A stretch of DNA of 64,000 nucleotides from an uncultured Spirochaetaceae bacterium. GTDB lineage: Bacteria; Spirochaetota; Spirochaetia; Sphaerochaetales; Sphaerochaetaceae. The stretch is from assembly GCA_944389065.1 (NCBI GenBank), contig CALXKZ010000028.1:40342-104341 (forward strand), given 5' to 3'. A model generated the notes under the pieces. That model worked only from the letters and a program-made list of their open reading frames with translations, had not been told where the DNA came from and made no database searches. Shown piece after piece: positions 34,708 through 43,524 of the stretch (the stretch's first letter is position 1; every line of letters begins with the position of its first letter). The translations under genes were made by a program, and so were the position numbers.

Positions 34708-35971
34708 GCGTCATATGATCGCAGCATCGGAAATCGATGATGATAAGATCCTCGGGTTCTTTATGGGAGAGATGGATAAAGGGCTTGAAGGGAAGGAAAG
34801 CTCTTTGCAGATGATACCAACGTATATCGGTACAGATGCAGTGATTGAAGAGGGTAAGAGCGTTATTGTCCTTGATGCGGGCGGCACGAATTTCCGTACA
34901 TGTCTTGTCACATTCCGGCAGGGAAAACCTGAGATAACCGATTTCCGGAAGGTTCCTATGCCTGGTTCTGACCGGGAGGTATCTGCAGCTGAGTTCTTCT
35001 CAATCCTTGCAGATAATACAGAGCGTCTTATTGATAAAAGCGATAGAATCGGTTTCTGTTTCTCATATGCGGCATCCATAACAGAGGATCATGATGGGAT
35101 TCCTCTTATATTCTCCAAAGAGATAAAGGCTCCGGAAGTCATAGGCAAGAGACTGGGAAAGGAGCTTCTTGCAGAGCTTGGCAGGAGAGGACACGATGTC
35201 TCTGGAAAGAAGGTGTCTGTCGTGAATGATACAGTTGCGACCCTTCTTGCTGCCAAAGCAGCCTATCCTGATAATGCTTCGTCGTATATCGGATTCATAC
35301 TTGGAACCGGTACCAATACAGCCTACGCAGAGGAGAATGGGAACATATCGAAGATAGGCGGAGAAGGGAAGTGCCGCCAGATTGTAAATGTCGAATCAGG
35401 TTGTCTTGCTCTTTCTCTGGGTGATATAGACAGAGAGTTCATCGCTTCAACAAAGGATCCTTCCTCATATTGGTTCGAGAAGATGATATCCGGTGCCTAT
35501 CTCGGGCTTTTCTCTGCTGCAGTCATCGAGAAAGCAATCAATGAGGGAGTTCTGTCACAGGAATTCGCAGAGCGTTACCACCGCATTGAGAAGCTCAATA
35601 CAACAAGGATGAGCCATTATCTTGAGATGTGCCACAATATGGATTACGACCTTGTAAGATGCGTCGATGGACTGGAAGAAGATGCAACTGCGTTGTACAG
35701 GATTCTCAAGGCAATCATCGAGAGAGCAGGTAAGCTTACTGCGATGAATCTTGCAGCTGCTGTAATCCGTTCCGGTGGTGGCATTGAGCCAAGATTCCCT
35801 GCGGTGATAAATGCTGATGGTACGACATTCTACAAGACAGAGTTCCTTGAATTCTATACAAGGCTTTACCTTGATCTGATTCTTGAGAAGAAGCACGGGA
35901 GGTATTTCCGCATCGTGAATTGTGATTCCTCTCCCGTTCTCGGAGCTGCGATAGCAGGTCTTTCTGTCTGA
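34682..35971 (+). CDS. hexokinase (eukaryotic-type family)
   Basis: ATP-dependent hexose kinase (429 aa) of the hexokinase family typical of eukaryotes, rather than the ROK or Glk types. Signatures in order: VIVLDAGGTNFRTCLV (phosphate 1, residues about 60-75), GFCFSYAASI (hexokinase sugar motif region), SVVNDTVATLLAAKA with the catalytic Asp, GFILGTGTNTAY, and the C-terminal ATP motif DSSPVLGAAIAGL. I chose ATG 34682 with GGAGG upstream. It should supply hexose-6-P to glycolysis. It overlaps the exported protein before it and the kinase after it. Confidence 0.9.
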   Translation: MDKCSAFLERHMIAASEIDDDKILGFFMGEMDKGLEGKESSLQMIPTYIGTDAVIEEGKSVIVLDAGGTNFRTCLVTFRQGKPEITDFRKVPMPGSDREVSAAEFFSILADNTERLIDKSDRIGFCFSYAASITEDHDGIPLIFSKEIKAPEVIGKRLGKELLAELGRRGHDVSGKKVSVVNDTVATLLAAKAAYPDNASSYIGFILGTGTNTAYAEENGNISKIGGEGKCRQIVNVESGCLALSLGDIDREFIASTKDPSSYWFEKMISGAYLGLFSAAVIEKAINEGVLSQEFAERYHRIEKLNTTRMSHYLEMCHNMDYDLVRCVDGLEEDATALYRILKAIIERAGKLTAMNLAAAVIRSGGGIEPRFPAVINADGTTFYKTEFLEFYTRLYLDLILEKKHGRYFRIVNCDSSPVLGAAIAGLSV

Positions 35972-36789
35972 TGGCTATTCTTGCTATTCATGATCTTTCA
36001 TGCTATTCAAAGTCCTCCCTTACAGTGGTGATACCTGTAATGGAGGCTTTGGGCGTTGAGACTGCAGTGCTTCCCGTGTCTGTCCTCTCAACGCAGACCG
36101 ATGGCTTTGATGATATCGTTGCTGTTGATAATACAGATGGCATGGAACGCATTCTCAATGCATATGAACGTCAGGGGATTTCATTTGATGGCGTCTACAC
36201 AGGATATCTTGGGGATAGCAGGCGTATTGATATAGCGTTGAAAGCTATCGCATCGTCAGGACACCTTGTGATCGTCGATCCCGTTATGGGAGATAATGGT
36301 GAATTATATCCTTCGCTTTCAGAAGATCTCCCTCACTGTATGCTCTCTCTTGTGAGGAAAGCAGATATAATCACTCCTAATCTTACAGAGGCAATGATGC
36401 TTACCGGTCTGGATGATGGGATAAGGAAGCTTGGACAGAGGGATATAAAGGATCTTATTGATGTTCTGCGTTCCTACGGTCCAAGGCGGGGTGTGATCAC
36501 CTCTATCCCTCTCGTTGCAGGCGGGCTTGGTAATGCAGCCTGGGATGAAAATGAGATAAGACTTTTCAGCTATGATGATCTGGGGACTTCCTTTCCAGGA
36601 GCAGGGGATCTATTCGCATCGGTTCTTTTTGCCCTGATAATCCGGGGGGATAGCTTTTTCGGTTCTGCTCTCCATGCTCAGGAGATTGCTTCCTTTGCCG
36701 TGGCCTCGAGTCTGAGGGCAGGAAGGGACAGAAAGCTCGGGATAGAGCTCTATCCGGCTCTCCGTGAGATAGCGAGGAGAATGCTTTGA
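35971..36789 (+). CDS. pdxY: pyridoxal/pyridoxamine kinase (PdxY-like)
   Basis: Ribokinase-fold B6 vitamer kinase (272 aa) for PLP salvage. The N-terminal HDLSCYSKSSLTVVIPVMEALGVE is the PdxK/PdxY signature; DPVMGDNGELY and NLTEAMMLTG follow; the catalytic loop is TSFPGAGDLFASVL near residues 208-221. PdxY is a better fit than hydroxymethylpyrimidine kinase. ATG overlaps the hexokinase stop (TGATG), and its own stop overlaps the next gene's TTG start. Confidence 0.87.
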   Translation: MAILAIHDLSCYSKSSLTVVIPVMEALGVETAVLPVSVLSTQTDGFDDIVAVDNTDGMERILNAYERQGISFDGVYTGYLGDSRRIDIALKAIASSGHLVIVDPVMGDNGELYPSLSEDLPHCMLSLVRKADIITPNLTEAMMLTGLDDGIRKLGQRDIKDLIDVLRSYGPRRGVITSIPLVAGGLGNAAWDENEIRLFSYDDLGTSFPGAGDLFASVLFALIIRGDSFFGSALHAQEIASFAVASSLRAGRDRKLGIELYPALREIARRML

Positions 36790-37355
36790 GGATTCTTGTT
36801 GTTGTCTCAGATAAAGCAGAGTGCGCGGTATTCGATGACCGGTTCATAAAAGTCATTTCCGGGGTGGGGCCTGTATTCGCAGCAGCTGCTGCTGCCAGTG
36901 CGATCAACCGGTTCAAGCCAGATGCTGTGGTGTCTGCAGGAAGCGCAGGAAGCCTTGGAAAGCTCAGTATAGGTGAGTGTGTCTCCTTCGGTTCGGTTGT
37001 CTATGCTGATATGGATCTGAGCGCTTATCATCTTCGTCCCGGTACTTCGCTTGCTCCTGACAGAAGAACGTTTTCCTCAATCCGTCTTGCATCTGCATCT
37101 GAGCATATCCTTGCAACATCCGCATCTTTTGCCTCTGCAGAAGAAAGGTATCTTCCATTCAATGCTTCTGCTGCCGACATGGAGGCTTATGGCGTTGCGT
37201 ACTCAGCGTATCTGGAATCGATTCCATGCCTTGCAGTCAAAGCCATCACTGATATTGTCGGAGAGAAGCCGGAGATCGGAGAGTATCGGAAGAAGCTGAA
37301 GGAGATCAGGGCAAAGCTTCCTGAGATGGTCCTGGAATGCATCGCTGCTCTCTGA
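36786..37355 (+). CDS. short nucleosidase of the MTAN/nucleoside phosphorylase family (TTG start)
   Basis: Purine nucleoside phosphorylase-fold enzyme (189 aa, shorter than the usual 230-aa MTA/SAH nucleosidase). Visible motifs are SGVGPVFAAAAAASAINRFKPD, SAGSAGSL, catalytic Glu region ASAADMEAYGVAYSAY, and Asp in VKAITDIVG. It starts at TTG 36786, overlapping the pdxY stop as TTGA, with GAGGAG (36774-36779) upstream; the only nearby ATG runs into a stop. MTA/SAH or futalosine-type substrates are possible. Its 3' end overlaps the convergent patatin gene by 50 nt. Confidence 0.75.
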   Translation: MRILVVVSDKAECAVFDDRFIKVISGVGPVFAAAAAASAINRFKPDAVVSAGSAGSLGKLSIGECVSFGSVVYADMDLSAYHLRPGTSLAPDRRTFSSIRLASASEHILATSASFASAEERYLPFNASAADMEAYGVAYSAYLESIPCLAVKAITDIVGEKPEIGEYRKKLKEIRAKLPEMVLECIAAL

Positions 37356-38457
37356 TTGCGACTGAATCATGGACATCTTCCTTTATCATTTCCTCAATGA
37401 ATGAGCGTATTTTCTCTTCTTCCATCCCATATGCTTCGCGTGCTGCTTTCTGAAGCTGCCCAACAGAAGGATCTGCAGTCGCATCCAGTCTGATTCTCTC
37501 TGTAAGCACCGGTGCCCATATTCTTGTGTATCTTACTCCAGGAATGGAAGAGAGCACTGTATCTGCTGTGTAGATCTGAGCATCATCGGAGATTCTTGTA
37601 TACTCTTTTGCCCAGGCTGCAATACCTCCAAGAGAGCCTGATGGCTCTGCTCTGTACTGCATCTTGCATGTCGAAAGGCTTAATATCCTGTATTCGTCAG
37701 CATCCGGATAAAGGTTCCTTGCTTCTTCATACCCGATGAGTGCAGGATTGTTTGCTCCAAGTCCTCCATCGGCCAGAATATGCTCAGCTCCCGTATCACT
37801 CTCTTTGATGCGGGCTGGTGGAAAGTACATGGGAGCTGCTGTTGTGGCTCTCAGGGCATCTTTCATAAGAATTCCATGGCTATCCCAGCTTCTCAGGACA
37901 TAAAGGCCGCCTTGATCGAGCGAGAAACTGACTGCTGCTGTGGGAATGAATGTCTCTGAAAGCATCCTTTTCCCTATCATTCTTTCCAGGAATGCTTCGA
38001 TGGACTCTTCTCCGTATTTATCCTGGAATACCGGGTATAGAATGCTTTTTATGGTATTCTTCTGAGGGAAGATCTCGTTTCTGTGGCTGATATACAGATC
38101 CTCAAGCGACATAGGATCCGAGCCCCGCTCAATCAGGCCCTTTTCAGTGAAAACCGGTTTTCTGCGGAATAATCCGCGCTCTTCTTTCTTAAAGACCCTG
38201 AATGGTTTCCCTTCTTCTCTTTTCAAAGCAGTATTCTCCGGATCGGCAGTGAGCGCAAATGCCAGAAGTGCGCCAGTGCTTGTCCCTATTGCCAGATCAA
38301 AGAATGAGTAAAGAGGTCTGCTGTTTCCGCTTTCCTTGAGTATCCTGTCCATCTGCCCAAGGATATATCCAGGGATTATACCCCGCATTCCACCTCCATC
38401 TATGGAGAGAATATAGCGTACATCCTTTCTCTTCTCTTCCTTCCTGAACAATCCCAT
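37306..38457 (-). CDS. patatin-like phospholipase
   Basis: Serine acyl hydrolase (383 aa). The oxyanion motif SIDGGGMRGIIPG is at residues about 18-30, the nucleophile elbow is GTSTG (about residue 60), and the catalytic Asp motif is DGGLGANNPAL. These are the three hallmarks of a Ser-Asp dyad patatin. I favour ATG 38457 (MGLFRKEEKRKDV) because TATCTT lies 6 nt upstream and the extra 16 residues from ATG 38505 look non-coding. Divergent from the radical SAM gene. Confidence 0.85.
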   Translation of the reverse strand: MGLFRKEEKRKDVRYILSIDGGGMRGIIPGYILGQMDRILKESGNSRPLYSFFDLAIGTSTGALLAFALTADPENTALKREEGKPFRVFKKEERGLFRRKPVFTEKGLIERGSDPMSLEDLYISHRNEIFPQKNTIKSILYPVFQDKYGEESIEAFLERMIGKRMLSETFIPTAAVSFSLDQGGLYVLRSWDSHGILMKDALRATTAAPMYFPPARIKESDTGAEHILADGGLGANNPALIGYEEARNLYPDADEYRILSLSTCKMQYRAEPSGSLGGIAAWAKEYTRISDDAQIYTADTVLSSIPGVRYTRIWAPVLTERIRLDATADPSVGQLQKAAREAYGMEEEKIRSFIEEMIKEDVHDSVAIREQRCIPGPSQEALP

Positions 38458-38511
38458 AGCCAAAAGATAATCATTTCCAAGAAAAAGGGAAAAGGGTATA
38501 TTCATCGTATC

Positions 38512-39447
38512 ATGGATGAATACAGAAGCTGCAGATTATGTCCTAATGACTGCCGTATCGATAGAAGAAATGCTGAAGGCATATGCCGTCAGCATGATAC
38601 TGTGAAGATTGCCTGGGCTGGTCTTCACCGGGGGGAAGAACCTCCTGTATCAGGAGAGAAGGGCTCGGGAATGATCTTCTTCACAGGATGTCCTCTTCAT
38701 TGCCAGTACTGCCAGAACCGGCAGATATCAGGCAGCGATGGAGAGAACTATGGAGTGGAAGTCACAGAAGAGGAACTTGCAATGATAATGCTCTCTCTTG
38801 CGCATATAGGAGCGCATAGCCTCAACCTTGTAACTGGTACGCATTTCATTCCTTCGATAATATCTGCTCTGGATATTGCAAGGGCAGATGGATTTACTCT
38901 CCCCGTTGTCTGGAATAGTTCCGGCTATGAGAGCATCCATGGGCTTGAATTGATTGACCCATATATCGATCTGTATCTTCTTGACTGCAAGACTCTTTCC
39001 CAGAAGACTGCGAAGAATTTCTGCCGTACTTCTTGCTATGCCGATGCGATAATCCCAGTGATGGATTGGATAAAGAAGCATCATCCATGCACAGATATTG
39101 GCAATCTCAAAGGAACTCTTCTCCGTCATCTCGTATTTCCGGGGGAGCTTGAGAGCACTTATGAGTTCCTTCGTGTCTTTGCCGCAGATTATAAGGATTC
39201 CTTCTTTTTGTCCCTTATGACGCAATTCGTTCCACCGCTTGGAGATGTGGATTTCCCACATCTCAGTGAGGATGAATATGATAGTCTCGTTTACTTAATG
39301 GAAGATCTTGGTATTGATAATGGATTCATGCAGGATCAGAGCGATGATGACATATTGTGGATACCGGATTTCAGAAAAGATGTCCCGTTCCCTCAGCCCT
39401 TTGCAGACCCCGATCCTGTCTTTTTATCGATCAAGCACCGATCGTAG
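38512..39447 (+). CDS. radical SAM protein (PflA-like, COG1313)
   Basis: Radical SAM enzyme (311 aa) with the cluster motif CPLHCQYC near residues 62-69 and an extra N-terminal Cys group (CRLCPNDCRIDRRNAEGICR) that may hold another cluster. The following VVWNSSGYESIHGLELIDPYIDLYLLDCK is typical of uncharacterised pyruvate-formate-lyase-activase-like proteins. The target is unknown. No ribosome site; TATATT sits 9 nt before ATG. Its end overlaps convergent pyrH by 17 nt. Confidence 0.82.
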   Translation: MDEYRSCRLCPNDCRIDRRNAEGICRQHDTVKIAWAGLHRGEEPPVSGEKGSGMIFFTGCPLHCQYCQNRQISGSDGENYGVEVTEEELAMIMLSLAHIGAHSLNLVTGTHFIPSIISALDIARADGFTLPVVWNSSGYESIHGLELIDPYIDLYLLDCKTLSQKTAKNFCRTSCYADAIIPVMDWIKKHHPCTDIGNLKGTLLRHLVFPGELESTYEFLRVFAADYKDSFFLSLMTQFVPPLGDVDFPHLSEDEYDSLVYLMEDLGIDNGFMQDQSDDDILWIPDFRKDVPFPQPFADPDPVFLSIKHRS

Positions 39448-40123
39448 TTCCTTTGAATGGCTGCCCTTCCAGAATTGCGATTGTGTTTTCTATATTGTGT
39501 CCTTCTGCGCAGATCACCTGTATCCCGGCTTCTTCGGCAAGCCTGGATGCGACGGGGTCGAATGGTGTGTTCTTCCCAGGAACCCACTCGTCTCCGACTA
39601 TCTTCCTGAAATCCTTCCAGGAGATTGAATCAATCGGCTTTGCATCCGGATTCTTCCTCGGATCATCTGTATATACTTTCTCTATGTTCGAAAGATTGAT
39701 CACCTTCCCAGCATTGAATCGTCTTGCAAGATATACTGCATCTGTATCTGTTGAGAAGCCTGGCTTCCAGCCTCCTGCAATGAGGACACGCCCTGTGAAC
39801 TGGAGGTCTTCGTCTGTCGGATCTGTCACAATGTCATCTGGAGCAAGTGCTGAGAAAGCTGCTTTGACAAGCGTTGCATTGAGATGTGTTGTGCGGATGC
39901 CGATCCAGTCGAGAATATCGGGATCTGCATTATCAAGCGTTTTCTTTGCCGCTTCCTGATACATCCTTGCGGTTGCGCCGCCTCCGATTACGAAAATCAG
40001 TCTGTCCTCGCTGTGGCGTGAAAGATATTCTGCCATGCTGTCTCTGAAGAGAGAAAGGAAATCCGGATCTGGTTTTTCCGGAACTATTATCGATCCACCT
40101 GCTGATATTACAGTGATTGCCAT
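39431..40123 (-). CDS. pyrH: UMP kinase, archaeal-type
   Basis: Amino-acid-kinase-fold enzyme (230 aa) phosphorylating UMP to UDP. The phosphate loop SAGGSII opens the protein, then VIGGGATARMYQ, DWIGIRTTHLNATL (nucleotide-binding GI-x-x-T-x-x-NA pattern) and STDTDAVYLARRFNAGKVINLSNIEKVYTDDP. These features agree with the archaeal-type UMP kinase branch rather than the common bacterial PyrH. I chose ATG 40123 because GGAGGA lies 5 nt upstream and the fold starts there. Another amino-acid kinase activity cannot be excluded. Confidence 0.78.
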   Translation of the reverse strand: MAITVISAGGSIIVPEKPDPDFLSLFRDSMAEYLSRHSEDRLIFVIGGGATARMYQEAAKKTLDNADPDILDWIGIRTTHLNATLVKAAFSALAPDDIVTDPTDEDLQFTGRVLIAGGWKPGFSTDTDAVYLARRFNAGKVINLSNIEKVYTDDPRKNPDAKPIDSISWKDFRKIVGDEWVPGKNTPFDPVASRLAEEAGIQVICAEGHNIENTIAILEGQPFKGTTIGA

Positions 40124-40201
40124 TGATTCCTCCGCGAATATTTTAGCACTTGATTGGCAGAAAAGCCTACCTAGCGCGTATAGATATAAAGGAGGATTCA
40201 T

Positions 40202-40636
40202 ATGAATCATTTGAACAGTACCTTGCTAGAAGGCATTTTAGTGGCGGATCCGAAACGGATTGATCTTACGGAAGCTCCAAATGGCTGCCGTCTTGTGAAG
40301 TTTGACCTGGCCTCAGATCGCTATTATATGGACAGAGACGGAAAGAAGGCTGTAGAGACCCTCTTTATTTCTGTCCAGTGCTGGGGGAATCTCGGAGACA
40401 GATGCATTGACCTGATGTCAAAGGGAATGACCGCCAGGATAGTCGGCAGACTCCGCTTATGCAAGTGGCAATCCGCAGAGGGCGGAAGCCGTAAATCAAT
40501 TGAACTCGTTGCAGAGCATGTGGAGTTCCGGCGTCCACGGTCCAAAGGTCGGCCTGATCCTGCACTCGAGATTCTTGAAGGCAGCGAAGAGGATAGGGAA
40601 CGGCTTGGTGAGCCTGAAGTTCTTTATGCATTCTGA
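40202..40636 (+). CDS. ssb: single-stranded DNA-binding protein
   Basis: OB-fold protein (144 aa): NSTLLEGILVADPKRIDLTEAPNGCRLVKFDLASDR, then FISVQCWGNLGDRCIDLMSKGMTARIVGRLRL. The acidic C-terminal tip usual in SSB (DDDIPF-like) is not clear; the tail ends EVLYAF, with aromatic and acidic residues before it. AAGGAGG precedes ATG. A TTGGCA...TATAGA pair with a long 19-bp spacer lies upstream (40154-40184). It diverges from pyrH. Confidence 0.85.
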   Translation: MNHLNSTLLEGILVADPKRIDLTEAPNGCRLVKFDLASDRYYMDRDGKKAVETLFISVQCWGNLGDRCIDLMSKGMTARIVGRLRLCKWQSAEGGSRKSIELVAEHVEFRRPRSKGRPDPALEILEGSEEDRERLGEPEVLYAF

Positions 40637-40642
40637 TTGCAA

Positions 40643-40666
40643 GGCAGGAGTGCATTGCCTCCTGCC
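40643..40666 (+). terminator. stem-loop after ssb
   Basis: GGCAGGAG (40643-40650) pairs perfectly with CTCCTGCC (40659-40666) over 8 nt, 7 nt past the ssb stop. There is no T-run. Confidence 0.5.
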
Positions 40667-40750
40667 GCATATGAAGATAAAGGTTTAATAAAGCTTTAAG
40701 GTATATGAGAGAACACCATAAAGCCATGCGGCAATGCCTGAGAACTATTA

Positions 40751-40791
40751 TGAATGCTGGACCAGTCCTTTTCTGCCGATGCCAGCATTCA
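40751..40791 (-). terminator. stem-loop at the end of the fucose-type operon
   Basis: TGAATGCTGG (40751-40760) pairs perfectly with CCAGCATTCA (40782-40791) across 21 nt, just beyond the PfkB kinase stop on the minus strand. The T-run is poor, so termination is inferred from the stem and position. Confidence 0.5.
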
Positions 40792-40797
40792 GGATAT

Positions 40798-41703
40798 TCA
40801 TTTTCTGAAGACTTCATCCTTTGTCGGTATCGATGCCATGGCTCCTTTGCGTGATACGGCAATACCTGAGGCTCTGCTGGCAATAATCAGAGCATCTTCT
40901 GGTTCTGCCCCAGACTCAAGCGATGCAAGCATATATCCACAGAATGTATCGCCCGCTCCTGTTGTATCAACGACAGGATAATCTATTATTGGAGAATAAA
41001 ATAATCCTTTTTCGGAAGAAATATAATATGCACCATTCTTACCTGCAGTTAGTATGAAAACAGCAGTTGGAAATTTGCTTATAAGCTTATGAGCCAAGAG
41101 CCTGAATTCGTAATCAGAGCAGGGGATTGTATCCATCCCAGCCATCAGTCGTCCTTCAATCTCGTTGACGAAGAAGATATCAACAAGATCAAGAGGGTAA
41201 TCTGAGATCCTTTCGTCGAAGGGGGACGGATTCATGCATATTCTCATTCCATTTGCCTTGGCCATTCTTATTATTTCAGCAATGGAATTGATTTCATTCT
41301 GCAGTATGATCATGTCTCCTTGCTGGAAATCCTCGAGAATACCATTCAGTTCTGCCAAGTCTAGCTCCATGTTCCCTCCAGCATCGAGGATTATGCTGTT
41401 CTGCCCAGATCGATCTACTTGTATTATCGCCTGCCCTGTATGCGATACCTGGGAAATGATGCATTTTGATATATTGACACCATACTCCTCTAGCTGATCC
41501 AGTATCCACTTCCCGTCAGATCCAAGTTTGCCTGCAAAGTACACAGATAGACCGGCTTTGCCGAGGGCTGCTGCCTGGTTTGCCCCTTTCCCCCCTGCGG
41601 AATCTGCTATTCCATAGCTTGGGATTGTTTCTCCCGGACTAACAATGTGATCGACACTGAATGTCCTGTCTATGTTTACAGAACCAAGTACAAGATACCT
41701 CAT
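40798..41703 (-). CDS. PfkB-family sugar kinase (ribokinase-like)
   Basis: Cytosolic sugar kinase (301 aa). Substrate motif DSAGGKGANQAAALGKAG (about residues 33-50) and catalytic motif VVDTTGAGDTFCGYML (about 240-256) are intact. As last gene of the operon, 11 nt after fucI, it probably phosphorylates the ketose made by the isomerase. It would thereby replace FucK, which belongs to a different (FGGY) family. Ribokinase activity is the alternative, but no ribose genes are alongside. Confidence 0.88.
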   Translation of the reverse strand: MRYLVLGSVNIDRTFSVDHIVSPGETIPSYGIADSAGGKGANQAAALGKAGLSVYFAGKLGSDGKWILDQLEEYGVNISKCIISQVSHTGQAIIQVDRSGQNSIILDAGGNMELDLAELNGILEDFQQGDMIILQNEINSIAEIIRMAKANGMRICMNPSPFDERISDYPLDLVDIFFVNEIEGRLMAGMDTIPCSDYEFRLLAHKLISKFPTAVFILTAGKNGAYYISSEKGLFYSPIIDYPVVDTTGAGDTFCGYMLASLESGAEPEDALIIASRASGIAVSRKGAMASIPTKDEVFRK

Positions 41704-41714
41704 AGATCAGGTCC

Positions 41715-43502
41715 TTATTTATATAATGGTCCATATGCTGCACAGGCTCTGTAATCAGATCCCTCCAGATCCATCCCAAAAGCTTTCCAGGAGGCAGGCC
41801 TGAATATATCTGACTTATCGACATTATGCATGCATACAGGGATCCTCAGCATGGAACAAAGTGTTATGACTTCCTTCCCGACATGGCCATAACCGATTGC
41901 TCCATGGTTTGCTCCCCAGGAATTCATGACAGAATATGCGTCAGAAAAGCATATGGATCCATTTGTCTTAGGTGCAAACCATGTGCATGGCCATGTGTAA
42001 TCGGTCCGCTTCCATATCTGGTCAGCAATTTCATCAGGAAGAACTATTGAGTATCCTTCTGCGATCTGAACAACCGGCCCAATACCTTTGACTATGTTTA
42101 TCCTTATCATTGTCAGAGGCATCTCTTCTTTGGTGATGAACCTTGAGGAATAACCTCCACCGCGGAAATAACCAAGATCCGCAGGGGCCCATTCTGTAGC
42201 TTCCAGACAATTCTCTATATCCTCTTCCGTCATTTCCCAGAAAGGCTTGAAAACAGGATTGCCTTCAGAATCACGGACATTCCCTGAAGCATCAAGACAA
42301 CAGGCTCCAGAGTTTATCAGATGTATGAATCCTCTTGACTCAGCGGCTTTGCCGTTAAGATCGATACCGTACTCATTCTTTATCGCTTCTGATGTCCAGC
42401 ATGTTCTTACATCAGCAAACATGACGGCCCGGGATGTGAGGAGCTTAAGGAAAAGCATGCTTACAGCATTGAGAGTATCATTCTCAGTAGCTAGAATCAT
42501 CGGTTCCCTTTTTCCATTCCAGTCAAATGATGAATTCAGAATCGCTTCCGGAAAGTCTGTATTGGGGTAGTGGTCAGTCCATTGCCTTTGTCCCTGGAAC
42601 CCTGCGGCGATTGCATTATGCCCTAAGCTTTCTTCGTATAATCCATTTTCTTCCAGAACCGGATTCCCTTGCATGAGATCTTTTATTATCAAGGCGCATT
42701 TGACAGTGAATTGCCAGTCAGAATCCTTTTCTGATCGTGTCCTCTGGGCATTATCTGGATTCTTGTCAAACCCTTCTTTGCAGTATTTCCTTACCCAATT
42801 GATTGCTTTCTCGAATTCGTTATGATCATATATGCCTTTATCTATACGCCGGATGATCTCCACTTCATCTATCGATTCCACTCTCATCCCAAGATATTCT
42901 TCAAAGAAGTCCGGATCTATCATTGATCCTGATATCCCCATGCACTGGGAACCGATCTGCAGATACGATTTAGCTCTCATGCTTACAACAGCAACTGCAG
43001 CTCTGGCGAATAACAGGATTTTCTCTTCCACATCTGAGGTGATGAGCGCGTCAGCTTTCTGGACATTTCTCCCATAAATCCCAAAGGCTGGCAGACCTTT
43101 TCTGGCATAAGCAGCTAAAACAGATGCAAGATAAACAGCTCCAGGACGCTCTGTGGCATTCAGTCCCCATACTGCTTTTATGGTAGATGGATCAGTATCC
43201 ATTGTTTCAGAACCATAGCACCAGCAAGGTGTCACGCTTATTGTAATCGATACGCCTTCCTGCCGGAATTCCTCTGCGCAAGCTGCAGCTTCGGATACCC
43301 TGCCAATGGAATGGGATGCGATAATGACCTTTACAGGATTTCCGTCAGTTGTATAGATGTTCTCCTCGATTAGTTTCTTTACCGCATCTGCCATCATCCT
43401 AGTCTGTCTTTCCAATGAGCCCCGGACATCGAGCAGGCCTTCCCGGGCATCAATTATAGGTCTTATGCCTATAACAGGTACTGAATTTATGCTTTTCCTC
43501 AT
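41715..43502 (-). CDS. fucI: L-fucose isomerase
   Basis: Mn-dependent aldose-ketose isomerase (595 aa; E. coli FucI 591) converting L-fucose to L-fuculose; the family also takes D-arabinose. Long matches include IGIRPIIDAREG, TPCWCYGSETMD, NATERPGAVYLA, NAIAAGFQGQRQWTDHYPN, AILNSSFDWNG and YFRGGGYSSRF. I chose ATG 43502 because AGGAGGGAAG immediately precedes it; the longer frame adds 22 unlikely residues. It lies between an RraA-like gene and the PfkB kinase. Confidence 0.95.
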   Translation of the reverse strand: MRKSINSVPVIGIRPIIDAREGLLDVRGSLERQTRMMADAVKKLIEENIYTTDGNPVKVIIASHSIGRVSEAAACAEEFRQEGVSITISVTPCWCYGSETMDTDPSTIKAVWGLNATERPGAVYLASVLAAYARKGLPAFGIYGRNVQKADALITSDVEEKILLFARAAVAVVSMRAKSYLQIGSQCMGISGSMIDPDFFEEYLGMRVESIDEVEIIRRIDKGIYDHNEFEKAINWVRKYCKEGFDKNPDNAQRTRSEKDSDWQFTVKCALIIKDLMQGNPVLEENGLYEESLGHNAIAAGFQGQRQWTDHYPNTDFPEAILNSSFDWNGKREPMILATENDTLNAVSMLFLKLLTSRAVMFADVRTCWTSEAIKNEYGIDLNGKAAESRGFIHLINSGACCLDASGNVRDSEGNPVFKPFWEMTEEDIENCLEATEWAPADLGYFRGGGYSSRFITKEEMPLTMIRINIVKGIGPVVQIAEGYSIVLPDEIADQIWKRTDYTWPCTWFAPKTNGSICFSDAYSVMNSWGANHGAIGYGHVGKEVITLCSMLRIPVCMHNVDKSDIFRPASWKAFGMDLEGSDYRACAAYGPLYK

Positions 43503-43524
43503 CTTCCCTCCTTTTTCCTGGAAT

